From Bin87 sp034423115 (GTDB taxonomy: Bacteria > Chloroflexota > Dehalococcoidia > Lucifugimonadales > UBA3495): a DNA stretch of 37,095 nt. The DNA lies in NCBI GenBank assembly GCA_034423115.1, contig DAOUJD010000061.1:1-37095 (forward strand). Direction: 5' to 3'. Positions within the stretch are counted from its first letter, which is position 1. Each line of letters starts with the position of its first letter. Below, one piece after another: positions 1 through 7,531 of this stretch. The notes below the pieces were generated by a model. The model ran no database searches and had not been told where the DNA came from. It saw only the letters and a list, made by a program, of their open reading frames with translations. The translations under genes and the position numbers were made by a program.

Positions 1-93
1 GTGTGGATTGACGCTGGCCCCGTTGCAACCACGCCGGGTAAGAATTGTTCGGCGCTGATCCTGGCGGAGACGGTTTTGCGATTTGGATTCTGA
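1..93 (+). CDS. possible C-terminal fragment of an unidentified protein
   Basis: Frame 1 is open from the first base to a TGA at 91-93 and gives about 30 residues ending in ILAETVLRFGF. Many codons end in G or C, as in the genes of this window, so it may be the end of a gene that starts upstream. The fragment is too short to name a family, and chance cannot be excluded. Confidence 0.35.
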   Translation: MWIDAGPVATTPGKNCSALILAETVLRFGF

Positions 94-377
94 CGGGTTG
101 GCCGTGTACGACCGATTTCACCTCTGGCAGGACTGGATGACCGTTTTCACGTGATAAATACATTATGGAACGGACGTGCGATGCGGGCAACGGGCGGGTG
201 TCACTGCCGGGAATTTTGTTTACATCGATGTACAGGATGGGCAGGATTATTGATCGGACAGGTGGGGCGAGTGGTTGTCCGATTGGGCGGTTGATTGCGT
301 GGCGGTCGGTTGCCGCGCTTGGGGCTGGGGGGTAATATGGCGGCAGTTCGGGCTTTGGCCCATGACTCAGGTGAAAC
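94..377. other. intergenic region without a recognisable gene
   Basis: About 280 bases lie between the possible gene tail and the first cupin gene. Bases 220-247 (TACATCGATGTACAGG, then ATGGGCAGGAT) look like a short intergenic repeat of a kind common in many bacteria, though it has no second copy here. Overlapping short ORFs on both strands have no convincing start sites or family features. The cupin promoter must lie here, but no clear -35/-10 pair was found. Confidence 0.5.
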
Positions 378-716
378 ATGGCGATCTATCGACTGTATGC
401 GGGCGACGACGGGCAGTCGCACATCGAGGAGACGAGCCTGGCGGAGCACCCGGAACTTGGCGAGGCTCAGGCCACGCAATCGATCATGTTTCGGGAATGG
501 CCGCCGGGACATTTCATTGACTGGCATCCGGCCCCACGGAGGCAGTACATCATCTCGCTGCGGGGCGAGATCGAGATAGGGCTGGGCGACGGGACGACGT
601 TCCGGTACGGCCCTGGAGATGCCCGGCTGGTTGAGGACACGACGGGGCAGGGACACACCACGCGGGTGGTGGGCGACGCGCCGAGTTTGACGGCGGTGAT
701 TCCGCTGGCTGAATGA
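378..716 (+). CDS. small cupin-fold protein, first of three tandem paralogues
   Basis: This 112-residue protein has a single predicted cupin beta-barrel. The first cupin motif spans about residues 49-65 (DWHPAPRRQYIISLRGE) and the second is near residues 80-96 (GDARLVEDTTGQGHTTR). H50, Q56 and H93 are at positions also kept in the next two proteins and could form a reduced metal site; the canonical HxH pair is absent. AGGTG lies just before the ATG. Two related genes follow, so this is the diverged first member of a tandem family. Small cupins bind metals, sugars or small acids, but no substrate can be assigned. It is cytoplasmic, with no signal peptide. Confidence 0.8.
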   Translation: MAIYRLYAGDDGQSHIEETSLAEHPELGEAQATQSIMFREWPPGHFIDWHPAPRRQYIISLRGEIEIGLGDGTTFRYGPGDARLVEDTTGQGHTTRVVGDAPSLTAVIPLAE

Positions 717-747
717 TTGACGTGGAGGGGTGGGGTTGTGAAAAATT

Positions 748-786
748 CCCCCTCACCCCAACCCTCTCCCTCCAGGGGAGAGGGGG
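748..786. repeat. REP-like palindrome, family B (CCCTCTCCC...GGGAGAGGG)
   Basis: A CCCCCTCACC start is followed by a CCTCTCCC/GGGGAGAGG hairpin. It lies between the first and second cupin genes. Related copies are at 10583, 19275, 30441, 31760 and 36349. It could form an RNA hairpin in the cupin transcript. Confidence 0.75.
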
Positions 787-848
787 CAGCAGACACCTTA
801 TTGCAACGGATGACGTTGCTACAGGAACGAACAACAGGAGGCAACACG

Positions 849-1190
849 ATGGGACAGATAGTACGGGTTTACACAGGGAGCGACGGGGAGAGCCACTTTG
901 AGCATCTGACGCCGGACCAGTTCGCCGACATCGCGAACAACGTGGGCCCCGGCGACATCACGGTGGGCCGCCGGGAATCGCCGAGCTTTTCGGACTACCA
1001 CAACGCGCCGCGCCGGCAGTACGTGGTGAACATGAACGGCATCGCCGAGTTTGAGGTTGCCGATGGCACCGTGGTCCGAATGTTCCCCGGCGACGTACTG
1101 GTTGCGGAGGATCTGACCGGCCACGGGCACATAGCGCGGAGCATCGGCGACGAGTTCCGGGTTTCGCTGGCCGTGCCGTTGGCTGAGTAA
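849..1190 (+). CDS. small cupin-fold protein, second tandem paralogue
   Basis: This 113-residue protein is clearly related to both neighbours. Residues 24-40 (QFADIANNVGPGDITVG) are almost the same as in the third paralogue and missing from the first. The cupin core has H51 and Q57 in YHNAPRRQYVV and a GHGH motif with H92 and H94. The start is the ATG preceded at seven bases by AGGAGG (836-841); an in-frame extension starting inside repeat B is rejected. The third gene follows after 12 bases, so the two are probably co-transcribed. Function is unknown beyond the fold, and a metal-dependent enzyme or small-ligand sensor are both possible. Confidence 0.82.
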   Translation: MGQIVRVYTGSDGESHFEHLTPDQFADIANNVGPGDITVGRRESPSFSDYHNAPRRQYVVNMNGIAEFEVADGTVVRMFPGDVLVAEDLTGHGHIARSIGDEFRVSLAVPLAE

Positions 1191-1202
1191 AGGACGTCAT
1201 CA

Positions 1203-1535
1203 ATGATCATCAGAATTCATACGGGCGCGGACGGCGAGTCCCACTTCCACGAACTGACGGCGGACGAGTTCGCCGACATCGCCAACGACGTGGGGCCCGG
1301 CGACATCACGGTGGGCCAGCGGGAGCCCGGCTGGTGGCAGGACTACCACACGGCGCCCCGGCATCAGTACGTGGTGTTCATGTCGGGCGGCGCGGAGATC
1401 GAGGTAGCGAGCGGGGACAAGCGGCAGTTTGGGCCGGGCGACGTGCTGGTGGCCGAGGACCTGACGGGGCTCGGTCACATCATTCGCAACGTTGGCGAGG
1501 AGCCACGGATTTCGCTGGCGGTGCCGTTGAAATAG
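1203..1535 (+). CDS. small cupin-fold protein, third tandem paralogue
   Basis: This 110-residue protein is closest to the second paralogue: both share the GESHF start region and the ADEFADIAN..VGPGDITVG stretch. Conserved cupin residues are H49, Q55 (YHTAPRHQYVV) and H92 (LGHIIR), and GDVLVAEDLTG forms the turn before the second motif. AAGGAC precedes the ATG. The gene ends 26 bases before a perfect 28-base palindrome that may mark the end of the transcript. Keeping three copies suggests either dosage or divergence toward different ligands. Confidence 0.82.
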   Translation: MIIRIHTGADGESHFHELTADEFADIANDVGPGDITVGQREPGWWQDYHTAPRHQYVVFMSGGAEIEVASGDKRQFGPGDVLVAEDLTGLGHIIRNVGEEPRISLAVPLK

Positions 1536-1561
1536 TGGGTGGCCGACAAACACCAACGAAT

Positions 1562-1589
1562 GCGGGGGCGAATGATCATTCGCCCCCGC
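1562..1589. repeat. 28-bp perfect palindrome, family A (AATGATCATT core)
   Basis: GCGGGGGCGAATGA and its exact reverse complement meet without a loop. It is a family A element (consensus arm GTAGGGGCGA). It lies after the cupin trio, and TATAAT at 1592-1597 directly follows it and could be a -10 box for the next cassette, without a clear -35. Confidence 0.85.
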
Positions 1590-1669
1590 GATATAATTGA
1601 AGGGGTCAGGAATCTCCGTATCAACAGGTTTTGACGCCTTCGGTCGAGCGGGTTTCGGCGCGAACACAA

Positions 1670-1972
1670 ATGGGGGACACGTTGGCAATTGACCTTTCAA
1701 ACCATGGCGCCAGTCATCTGCAACCTGCCGCCACGATGCCCCTGAGCGATGGGATGCGCCAGTTCAAAAAGCGGACCCGCTATCTCAGCGCCCATCGTCC
1801 TGAGTTGACTCGCCAATACCCCGATCAATGGGTGGGACTGGCCGGCAACGGGACGTTGATCGCCGGCCCCACCATACGGGACGTGCTCGCCAAAGTGGAG
1901 GCCAAGGGGCTCGACAGGGAGGGTTTGGCAGTGAAACTGATGGCGACCAAACCCCGCCGTATGATCCTATGA
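1670..1972 (+). CDS. DUF5678-like small protein, partner of retropepsin (type I cassette)
   Basis: About 100 residues. The C-terminal half holds the recognisable core: ELTRQYPDQWVGLAGNG, then a LIAGPTIRDVLAKVEAKG helix and a GLAVKLMATKPRR strand, the pattern of DUF5678 domains (a YPG-K/Q-WV-A strand, then a turn and helix). The protein at 15131 is a clear relative (KLTQKYPNQWVALTEAR). The start is uncertain: TTG at 1631, ATG at 1670 and ATG at 1736 are in frame and none has a good ribosome-binding site. The stop overlaps the start of the protease gene in ATGA, so the two are translationally coupled. The function of DUF5678 is not known to me. Confidence 0.7.
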   Translation: MGDTLAIDLSNHGASHLQPAATMPLSDGMRQFKKRTRYLSAHRPELTRQYPDQWVGLAGNGTLIAGPTIRDVLAKVEAKGLDREGLAVKLMATKPRRMIL

Positions 1973-2379
1973 TCACCGGTTACTTTGACCAAGATGAGCC
2001 CTACGTACAAGGCCGAGTGATTATTGAGCGCCTGGGGGTTGAAGATTACGTCGATTTCCTGGTTGATACCGGAGCGTATTCCACGGTTCTGCACCCCATG
2101 GACGGCATTCGCATGAATTGCAGGTACGGCTTGCTTACCGGCGAGCCGGAGCGCGTTTATGGGATCGGTGGCAGCCAAGATTGTTATCCTGAAGCGGCTA
2201 CCGTTGTTTTCGCGGATGATGATGGCGAGTATCAATTCGACCTGACTATCGACGTGGTACCGCCCGACCCAGACCCTGATGCTGTCGTCAATCAATTGCC
2301 GTCGCTGGTGGGCAGGGATTTCATCAATTTCCGCCTGCTTCACTATGACCATAGCGACGACCTGCTCAGGTTTTACTGA
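1969..2379 (+). CDS. retropepsin-like clan AA aspartic protease (type I cassette)
   Basis: This 136-residue protein has the single-lobe aspartic protease pattern: strands leading to FLVDTGAYSTVLHP, with the catalytic DTG at residues 33-35, a flap region around residues 60-70 (VYGIGGS), and a C-terminal LVGRDFINFRLLHYD motif near residues 108-122 that corresponds to the (I/L)GRD element of retropepsins. Family members act as dimers, each giving one Asp. There is no signal peptide and no transmembrane segment, so it should act in the cytoplasm. Its ATG overlaps the partner's stop. The substrate is unknown; the co-made partner is an obvious candidate (inference). Confidence 0.85.
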   Translation: MITGYFDQDEPYVQGRVIIERLGVEDYVDFLVDTGAYSTVLHPMDGIRMNCRYGLLTGEPERVYGIGGSQDCYPEAATVVFADDDGEYQFDLTIDVVPPDPDPDAVVNQLPSLVGRDFINFRLLHYDHSDDLLRFY

Positions 2380-2404
2380 GAGTCGCGTTTGAGATAGTAG
2401 CATC

Positions 2405-2430
2405 GGGGGCGAATGATTATTCGCCCTTAC
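2405..2430. repeat. family A palindrome at a convergent junction
   Basis: GGGGGCGAAT-GATT-ATTCGCCC followed by TTAC, an imperfect family A copy. It separates the protease gene (+) from the DUF2851 gene (-), and the TTA within it is the stop codon of the latter. It may act as a bidirectional terminator. Confidence 0.75.
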
Positions 2431-3710
2431 ATTTTTGGCGTTGCGCCGGCGAGGAGGCGTTGCAGGTGGATGAGGCCCTGCTGGCGGCGGGCGTTGTTGG
2501 CGATGCGGCTCCACTCGGGTTGCTGCAGGGCGGCGGCGAGTTCGCGGGTGATCTCGTTGTCGGACAGTGGGCCGTAGCGTCGGTAGAGCTCCAGCATTTT
2601 CGCTGCTTCAGCGTGGTTGCCGGATAGTGTGCTGTAGCCGTGGAGGAACGGGAGGGCGACGTTGACGGCGATGTCGCGGGCTCGCGCCGGACCGATGAGC
2701 GCTGGTTTGTCGTCACGGCTCGTAACCGTCAGAGTTTGAGTGAGGATTTTTGGTTCGCTGGTCGCGGCGGCTGATTGCATGCCGGCGATCAAGCCGGCGT
2801 CGGCGAAACGGGCGACGAGAGCGGCGGCACCCAAGATGCGGCGGCGTGGATGGTTGGGCGGCCTGACGCGGAATAAACGCCATGCTTTGGGTTCAAGCGG
2901 TGGGCCGAGTCCGGCAGGAACAGGGCCGCTTTCTAAGCCGGCGAGGCGGAGCAACCATTGGGCGACCGCTGATTCGCGTTCAGTTTCTGGCAGTCGTAGA
3001 ACGGCGTGGGAGAGGAGCGCATAAGGGGCGGCAGTTGCCAGCATGAGGAATGGATGGCGGTTATGGCGGTAGCCCAGAGCGTCGCAGATGGATTCCCATA
3101 GGGTTTGTTCGGGCGATTGTGCTGACATAAGCGTCTGGAAGCGCTTGCTGTGCGACAGGAAACGCTGGTCGCCGGCGCGGTTGAGGAGGGCGGCCATCTG
3201 CTCGGGTGATTCGGGCCGACGATACCCGTGCTGAGCAAGGGACTGCCATAGTTGGTTGCGGACAGTTTCGTGGTCGTCATCGCCGTCCGGTGAGTCGGTG
3301 AGCAAAGCCTGGAGTTTGACTACGGGCGGAGCGCCGCCGGCGTCGGTTCGGGACGGTTCCGGTTCGGATTCCAAGGCGACGTGGAGGACGACGCCGTTGT
3401 AGTTGGGGTCATTGTGGTGGCCGTGGGACTGCCAGTCTCGCTGGCGCAGGTGAACCTCCACGTCGCCCTGCACGAGTCCCTGGCCCTCGACCATCAGGAG
3501 GGCGTCGCGGAAATCGGGGCCGGCGGTTACACCGGGTCGGCCGGGGTAGAGGACCCGGATTCGAGCGCCGGCCTCAGTGTGGAAAGCATGGTGCCGCACG
3601 GCCCGACGTTCCCACAATCGAGCCAGTTGCTTCTCGGTGATGGGAGGGATGGACTCGGAACCGACTGAGGTCTCGGGGTCGTTGTTGGAGGACGGATGCA
3701 AGGGGCTCAC
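2427..3710 (-). CDS. DUF2851 family protein
   Basis: About 427 residues. The N-terminal third matches the DUF2851 pattern: LWERRAVRHHAFHTEAGARI, then VLYPGRPGVTAGPDFRDALL, GDVEVHLRQRDWQSHGHHND and YNGVVLHVALE. Invariant-looking residues are the PG and GPDF block and the E-H-D-W-H-H set, a layout reminiscent of a nuclease core, though I know of no proven activity. The C-terminal region is helical. The first possible start is GTG at 3710, with a stop just upstream; a TTG four codons in is better placed behind AGGTGAG. The last codons KM-stop are formed at the edge of a family A palindrome, so the original C-terminus may have been changed by that element. Confidence 0.8.
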   Translation of the reverse strand: MSPLHPSSNNDPETSVGSESIPPITEKQLARLWERRAVRHHAFHTEAGARIRVLYPGRPGVTAGPDFRDALLMVEGQGLVQGDVEVHLRQRDWQSHGHHNDPNYNGVVLHVALESEPEPSRTDAGGAPPVVKLQALLTDSPDGDDDHETVRNQLWQSLAQHGYRRPESPEQMAALLNRAGDQRFLSHSKRFQTLMSAQSPEQTLWESICDALGYRHNRHPFLMLATAAPYALLSHAVLRLPETERESAVAQWLLRLAGLESGPVPAGLGPPLEPKAWRLFRVRPPNHPRRRILGAAALVARFADAGLIAGMQSAAATSEPKILTQTLTVTSRDDKPALIGPARARDIAVNVALPFLHGYSTLSGNHAEAAKMLELYRRYGPLSDNEITRELAAALQQPEWSRIANNARRQQGLIHLQRLLAGATPKM

Positions 3711-3737
3711 CTGCCATCAGGTGTAGCATCCCCGGGG

Positions 3738-4232
3738 TCACACCGTCCACGGCCCGGTGTCACCTGCGACGGCGGTTTGGCGGCGGGACGCTCGATACTC
3801 TCCGCGCCACCACAGGAGGACACCGCAAAAGGCGGGCACGGCCACCGATACGATAGCCAGGATTACGGCGATGCCCTTCTGGTCGACGGTGGTGGCGGCG
3901 AATAGCAACAGGCCAAGGTTCCAAGCGGCGAGCAAGAGGAACAGGACGCCGGCCCAGCGTGCACGCCACATTCCGCCCAGGCCGGCGACGAAGCCGGCGA
4001 TGGCGGCGGCCAACACCAAACTGACCATCTGGGGGCTCGCGTCCTGGGGGAACCTCAGGAACAGTTCGGTCCAAGGCAAGCACTCGGTGTGGAAAACATA
4101 CTCGCCGATCTGCGTGGCGCCGCATCGCATGCCGACGACCTGGGACCAGACCGTCTGGCACAAACCGCCGGCCAGACCGAGCAGCAGCGCCACCAGGCGG
4201 ACCATCAATTGTGTGCTGGTGTATGCACCCAT
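3738..4232 (-). CDS. small integral membrane protein, unknown function
   Basis: This 164-residue protein has about four hydrophobic spans: residues 9-33, 68-88, 92-113 and 119-141. The loop after the first span carries two cysteines (in MRCGATQ and HTECLPW) that could form a disulfide on the outer face. The tail is basic then polar. The ATG is preceded by GATGAGG. It ends 27 bases before the DUF2851 start on the same strand, so the two may be co-transcribed. No family is recognised. Confidence 0.7.
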   Translation of the reverse strand: MGAYTSTQLMVRLVALLLGLAGGLCQTVWSQVVGMRCGATQIGEYVFHTECLPWTELFLRFPQDASPQMVSLVLAAAIAGFVAGLGGMWRARWAGVLFLLLAAWNLGLLLFAATTVDQKGIAVILAIVSVAVPAFCGVLLWWRGEYRASRRQTAVAGDTGPWTV

Positions 4233-4301
4233 CGTTGCCTCATCAAGGGAAGATGTGCATGTATTTTACAGTGTTGGGGAAGAGGCAGCGCATCCTTCGA
4301 T

Positions 4302-4323
4302 CCTCCAGAGGCGGACCTGCGGC
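4302..4323 (+). repeat. 22-bp inserted element, family C, copy 1
   Basis: CCTCCAGAGGCGGAC followed by CTGCGGC, preceded by CCTTCGAT. One of eight 22-bp copies in the window, all in this orientation. It abuts the left end of a longer inverted repeat. Confidence 0.75.
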
Positions 4324-4531
4324 CAGGGCAATCGCATTTCAATTGCCTGCCCCTGGATAAGGCTCTCCCGGCCACCGTCATACCGGCGAAAGTCGCAGAT
4401 GCGCCTCTGGAGTGCCGGTATCCAGTGCCTGAAGTCGGCTGTTTCGCAACCGTTGTCTTTATCCTGTGGTCTCTGGACTCCGGCTTTCGCCGGAGTGACG
4501 AGTCTGTAAATTCCAAATGCGATTGCCCTGG
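4323..4531. repeat. composite inverted repeat with 17-bp ends
   Basis: CCAGGGCAATCGCATTT at 4323-4339 is the exact reverse complement of 4515-4531. Between them are two further hairpins: ATACCGGC/GCCGGTAT (4380-4387, 4424-4431) and ACTCCGGC-TTTC-GCCGGAGT (4477-4496). The second has the same 8-bp stem and TTTC loop design as the hairpin at 13360. No ORF of note lies inside. Terminal inverted repeats around non-coding DNA of about 210 bp suggest a MITE-like element, but I see no clear target duplication. This fills most of the gene-free stretch 4233-4605. Confidence 0.6.
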
Positions 4532-4605
4532 ACCTACGACAGATCCGGACGAGCGCAGAGAGGGGGAATGGTAGAATGGCGCAATTGACGGATCACGGAG
4601 GGACT

Positions 4606-5442
4606 ATGACCGCCAGCAAGATTACCATTGGGAACGTGGAGATTGCCTCTCTGTCCGATGGGTTACTGGAATTCGACATCTGCAACTTCTTTCCGAACAT
4701 CCCGGCGGAGGACTGGGAGCCGTTCCACGACCACCTGACTCCGGATAGAAAGGTGAGTTTCAACCTGGCCTGTTTCCTGGTGCGCTCGGATGGCAAGACC
4801 ATCGCGGTTGACACGGGCCTGGGGGCGAAAGACACACCGGAGACTCCCTGGGGCGAATTGCTGGACGACATGTCGCGGAACGGACTATCGCCCAACGACA
4901 TCGACGCCGTGGTGATGACGCACCTGCACCGGGACCACGTGGGCTGGAACACGGTGCGGGACGATGGTGGAACGCTCAAGCCGACCTTCCCGAACGCGCG
5001 TTACTACTTCAGCAGCGTGGACTATGAAGCGAGCCACGACCCAGCGCTCCAGCCCGACCGGTTCCCCAACGCGCCCGATTGCGTGTGGCCGATTGCTGAG
5101 ATGGGGCTGGTGGAATGGATGGAGGGCGAGTTCAGCATCACCAGCGAGTTGACCACGCTGCCGACGCCGGGGCATACGCCGGGGCACATGAGCATCATGA
5201 TCAACTCGGGCGGCGAGTGTGGGCTGATTTTGGGGGACGTGCTGCACAACACGGCGCAGATACAGCAGACCGACTGGGCGTCGCGGGCGGACATCATCCC
5301 GGAACAGGCCATCGCCACGCGGCAGGATCTCCTGGACCGGCTGGAGAGCGAGGGAATACCGGTGGCTGCGGTGCACCTGCCGGCGCCTGGCTTCGGCAAG
5401 ATCGTGCGGCTACAGGGCAAGCGGTACTGGCAGGCGATCTAG
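4606..5442 (+). CDS. metallo-beta-lactamase-fold hydrolase
   Basis: This 278-residue protein has the full metal-binding set of the MBL superfamily: THLHRDH (H106, H108, D110, H111), H190 in PTPGHTPGH and D211 in LILGDVLHN. The layout, with a long N-terminal part and TPGHTPGHMS, is like the lactonase and organophosphate-hydrolase branch (AiiA or methyl parathion hydrolase type), where a di-zinc site hydrolyses esters or lactones. The start is ATG 4606 behind GGAGGG (4597-4602). The in-frame ATG at 4576 overlaps a likely -10 box (TAGAAT, 4572-4577), which favours 4606. No signal peptide is seen. The substrate is unknown. Confidence 0.85.
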   Translation: MTASKITIGNVEIASLSDGLLEFDICNFFPNIPAEDWEPFHDHLTPDRKVSFNLACFLVRSDGKTIAVDTGLGAKDTPETPWGELLDDMSRNGLSPNDIDAVVMTHLHRDHVGWNTVRDDGGTLKPTFPNARYYFSSVDYEASHDPALQPDRFPNAPDCVWPIAEMGLVEWMEGEFSITSELTTLPTPGHTPGHMSIMINSGGECGLILGDVLHNTAQIQQTDWASRADIIPEQAIATRQDLLDRLESEGIPVAAVHLPAPGFGKIVRLQGKRYWQAI

Positions 5443-5480
5443 GACAGCGCGCTTCCCGTACCACCTACATTACAGCGATT

Positions 5481-5508
5481 GTAGGGGCGAATGATTATTC
5501 GCCCCTAC
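5481..5508. repeat. family A palindrome (12-bp arms, GATT loop)
   Basis: GTAGGGGCGAAT-GATT-ATTCGCCCCTAC lies between the MBL gene and the MFS gene, 13 bases before the latter's start codon. It could end the upstream transcript or hinder initiation of the next gene. Confidence 0.85.
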
Positions 5509-5521
5509 GTTTGTATCCGAA

Positions 5522-6829
5522 GTGTCCATTTCCACTGAGACCCAGAACGCGCCGCAGGGGCAGCGTTTTTTCTATGGGTGGGTGATCGTGGCGACGATGT
5601 TCGCCGTCAATTTTTCGACGATGGCGACGGGTACGCTGAACTACGGGCTGTTCGTGATTCCGATGCAGCGAGAGTTGGCGTTGTCGCGGGCGACGTTGGG
5701 GTGGATGCAGACGACGCGGCGGCTGTCGGCGGGAGCGCTGAGCTTCGCGGTGGGCTGGCTGATCGACCGTTACGGGCCACGGGTGTACATACCGGTAGCC
5801 GCGCTGATGATCGGCGGGTGCCTGATCCTGGTGGGCATGAGCAGCCACGCCTGGCAGTTCATCGTGCTGTTCAGCCTGGTTGGCGTATCGGGCCTGGCCG
5901 CGCCCAACGGGCTGGTGACGTCGGTGCCGGTGGCCAAGTGGTTCGTTCGCAAACGGGGGCGGGCGTTGGCCCTTTCAACGGCAGGGCTGGGGATCAGCGG
6001 GATCGTGTTTCTGCCGGTGACGCAATGGCTGATCGACGGTTACGGATGGCGAGCCACGTGGCAGATCCTGGCCGTGATGTTCATGGTGATTTCGATTCCG
6101 GCGGCGGCGCTGTTCCTACGCCGGCAGCCGGAGGACATGGGGCTGCGGGTGGACGGCGACCCGCCGGATGCGCCGATGCCGGACGACACGGTTTCGCGCA
6201 CGCGGCGGCCTACGGAGGACGAGCCGGTGTGGACGGTTCGCGAGTCTTTTCGGACGGTGACGATGTGGAAACTGGTGGCGGTTTACGCGCTATCGGGCGT
6301 GGCGCAGGGCGGTGCCAGCTTTCACCGGATCCCGTATTTCGTGGAGAAGGCGTACGACCCTCTGCTGGTGTCCTGGTCGTTCGCGGCGGACGCCGGCGGT
6401 GCGGCCGCAACCGCGCTGGTGGCGGGCTGGCTGGCAGACCGCTTCCCGATACGGTTCCTGGCGGCGGCATCTTTCTCAGGGTTCATCATCGCGATCCTGC
6501 TGATGATCTACGTAGCGTCGGCGGAGATGATGTTTCTATCGACGATCGTTTTCGGGTGCTCCGTGGGCATCGGGATGATCGTGCATACGTACATTTTCGC
6601 CGCGTACTACGGGCGCGCTTTCCTGGGAACGATCCGAGGGATCATCATGCCGATCAACCTGCTGAGCGCGGGGCTGGGCGCGCCGCTGGTGGGCTACCTG
6701 CACGACTACGCGGGGTCATACCTGCCGGCATGGTGGACGCTGCTGTTTATTTATGGGGCGTGCTCGGCGCTGATGCTGACGGCGCTGCCGCCGCTGAGGC
6801 AGGCTTGCCCGTCTCAATTTGCCCATTAA
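5522..6829 (+). CDS. MFS transporter, monocarboxylate/oxalate-formate antiporter-like
   Basis: A 435-residue protein with about 12 hydrophobic spans split by a polar central loop near residues 205-240. The N-terminal FFYGWVIVATMFAVNF, the motif-A-like loop GWLIDRYGPR near residues 80-89 and its counterpart GWLADRFPIR in the second half are typical of the OFA/monocarboxylate branch of MFS. It probably moves a small organic acid across the cytoplasmic membrane by symport or exchange. The start is GTG 5522; there is no earlier candidate outside the palindrome and the ribosome-binding site is weak. Confidence 0.82.
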   Translation: MSISTETQNAPQGQRFFYGWVIVATMFAVNFSTMATGTLNYGLFVIPMQRELALSRATLGWMQTTRRLSAGALSFAVGWLIDRYGPRVYIPVAALMIGGCLILVGMSSHAWQFIVLFSLVGVSGLAAPNGLVTSVPVAKWFVRKRGRALALSTAGLGISGIVFLPVTQWLIDGYGWRATWQILAVMFMVISIPAAALFLRRQPEDMGLRVDGDPPDAPMPDDTVSRTRRPTEDEPVWTVRESFRTVTMWKLVAVYALSGVAQGGASFHRIPYFVEKAYDPLLVSWSFAADAGGAAATALVAGWLADRFPIRFLAAASFSGFIIAILLMIYVASAEMMFLSTIVFGCSVGIGMIVHTYIFAAYYGRAFLGTIRGIIMPINLLSAGLGAPLVGYLHDYAGSYLPAWWTLLFIYGACSALMLTALPPLRQACPSQFAH

Positions 6830-6847
6830 CGTGCGGTGCGCTAGCAT
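6819..6847 (+). promoter_or_regulatory. predicted sigma-70 promoter for the first type II cassette
   Basis: TTGCCC at 6819-6824 and TAGCAT at 6842-6847 are 17 bases apart. It overlaps the 3' end of the MFS gene and lies 25 bases before the cassette's start codon. Seen by eye only. Confidence 0.45.
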
Positions 6848-6871
6848 GATGGCACGACGGAGGTGAGCGCG

Positions 6872-7153
6872 ATGGCAGATGTTAGCCGTACCAAAGCAAC
6901 AGAAGATGAAAACTGGGCCCGGGCGCAGGCCTATTACGAAGAGGAACTGTTGCCCAAACTGCTGGCTACTGCAAAGGGAAAAGTTCTCGTTCTGGACTTG
7001 GATTCCCGTGACTATGCCATTGGCGCCAACCTGCACGAAGCGGATACGCTGCTCAAAGAACGGCATCCGGGTTCTTTCAGCTATGCATTCCGCGTCGGCT
7101 ATAGGGCAGTCGGTTCGCTGGGCGGGGGCAGCCTCAGGGGAATCGAAGCGTGA
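6872..7153 (+). CDS. small partner protein of retropepsin (type II cassette)
   Basis: 93 residues with one copy of a domain that occurs twice in the gene at 8391. The pattern is AQAYYEEELLPKLL (helix), KGKVLVLDLDSRDYAIG (strand and turn), EADTLLKERHP (helix) and FSYAFRVGY (strand). The order, a GK-strand followed by a helix with a final strand, parallels the DUF5678-like partner of the type I cassettes, so all may share a fold (inference). The start is ATG 6872, eight bases after GGAGG; GTG at 6863 is within that site. The stop overlaps the GTG of the protease gene (GTGA). Function unknown. Confidence 0.75.
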   Translation: MADVSRTKATEDENWARAQAYYEEELLPKLLATAKGKVLVLDLDSRDYAIGANLHEADTLLKERHPGSFSYAFRVGYRAVGSLGGGSLRGIEA

Positions 7154-7524
7154 TTACTGGACGGGTTAACCAGTACAACGAGATGATAATCCCGGTGCGA
7201 ATGCGTGGTTACCTTCCCGTACTGGAAGCTGTGATCGATACTGGGTTTCGGGGAGCGGATTTGCTCTTGCCCAGAACCATAATCAGACTGATAGACCTGC
7301 CTCCGGCAGGAATGATGACATTCCGGTTGGCGAACGAGCAGGAAGCGCAATTTGCCTATTACGATGGAGAAGTAATGTGGCACGACGGCTTCAAACCAGT
7401 CAAAGTGCTAGAGTCAGAAAATTCGTACCTAGTGAGCGCCGACCTGCTCGCCGGGAGCCATATCGAAATCGACATGATCCCCGGCGGTATGGTTAGGATC
7501 GACGCGTTGGCTGCGGCCAGATAG
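7150..7524 (+). CDS. retropepsin-like clan AA aspartic protease (type II cassette)
   Basis: This 124-residue protein has the catalytic triplet DTG at residues 30-32 in LEAVIDTGFRGADLLLP, a flap-region segment near residues 55-66, and a C-terminal LLAGSHIEIDMIPGGMV segment that matches the LLxG..ID..PGG ending of the small clan AA proteases. It is shorter than the type I proteases and lacks their GRD motif. It starts with GTG overlapping the partner's stop. It ends seven bases before the convergent crotonase gene. It is expected to be a cytoplasmic homodimer with an unknown substrate. Confidence 0.82.
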   Translation: MITGRVNQYNEMIIPVRMRGYLPVLEAVIDTGFRGADLLLPRTIIRLIDLPPAGMMTFRLANEQEAQFAYYDGEVMWHDGFKPVKVLESENSYLVSADLLAGSHIEIDMIPGGMVRIDALAAAR

Positions 7525-7531
7525 AACCGGG

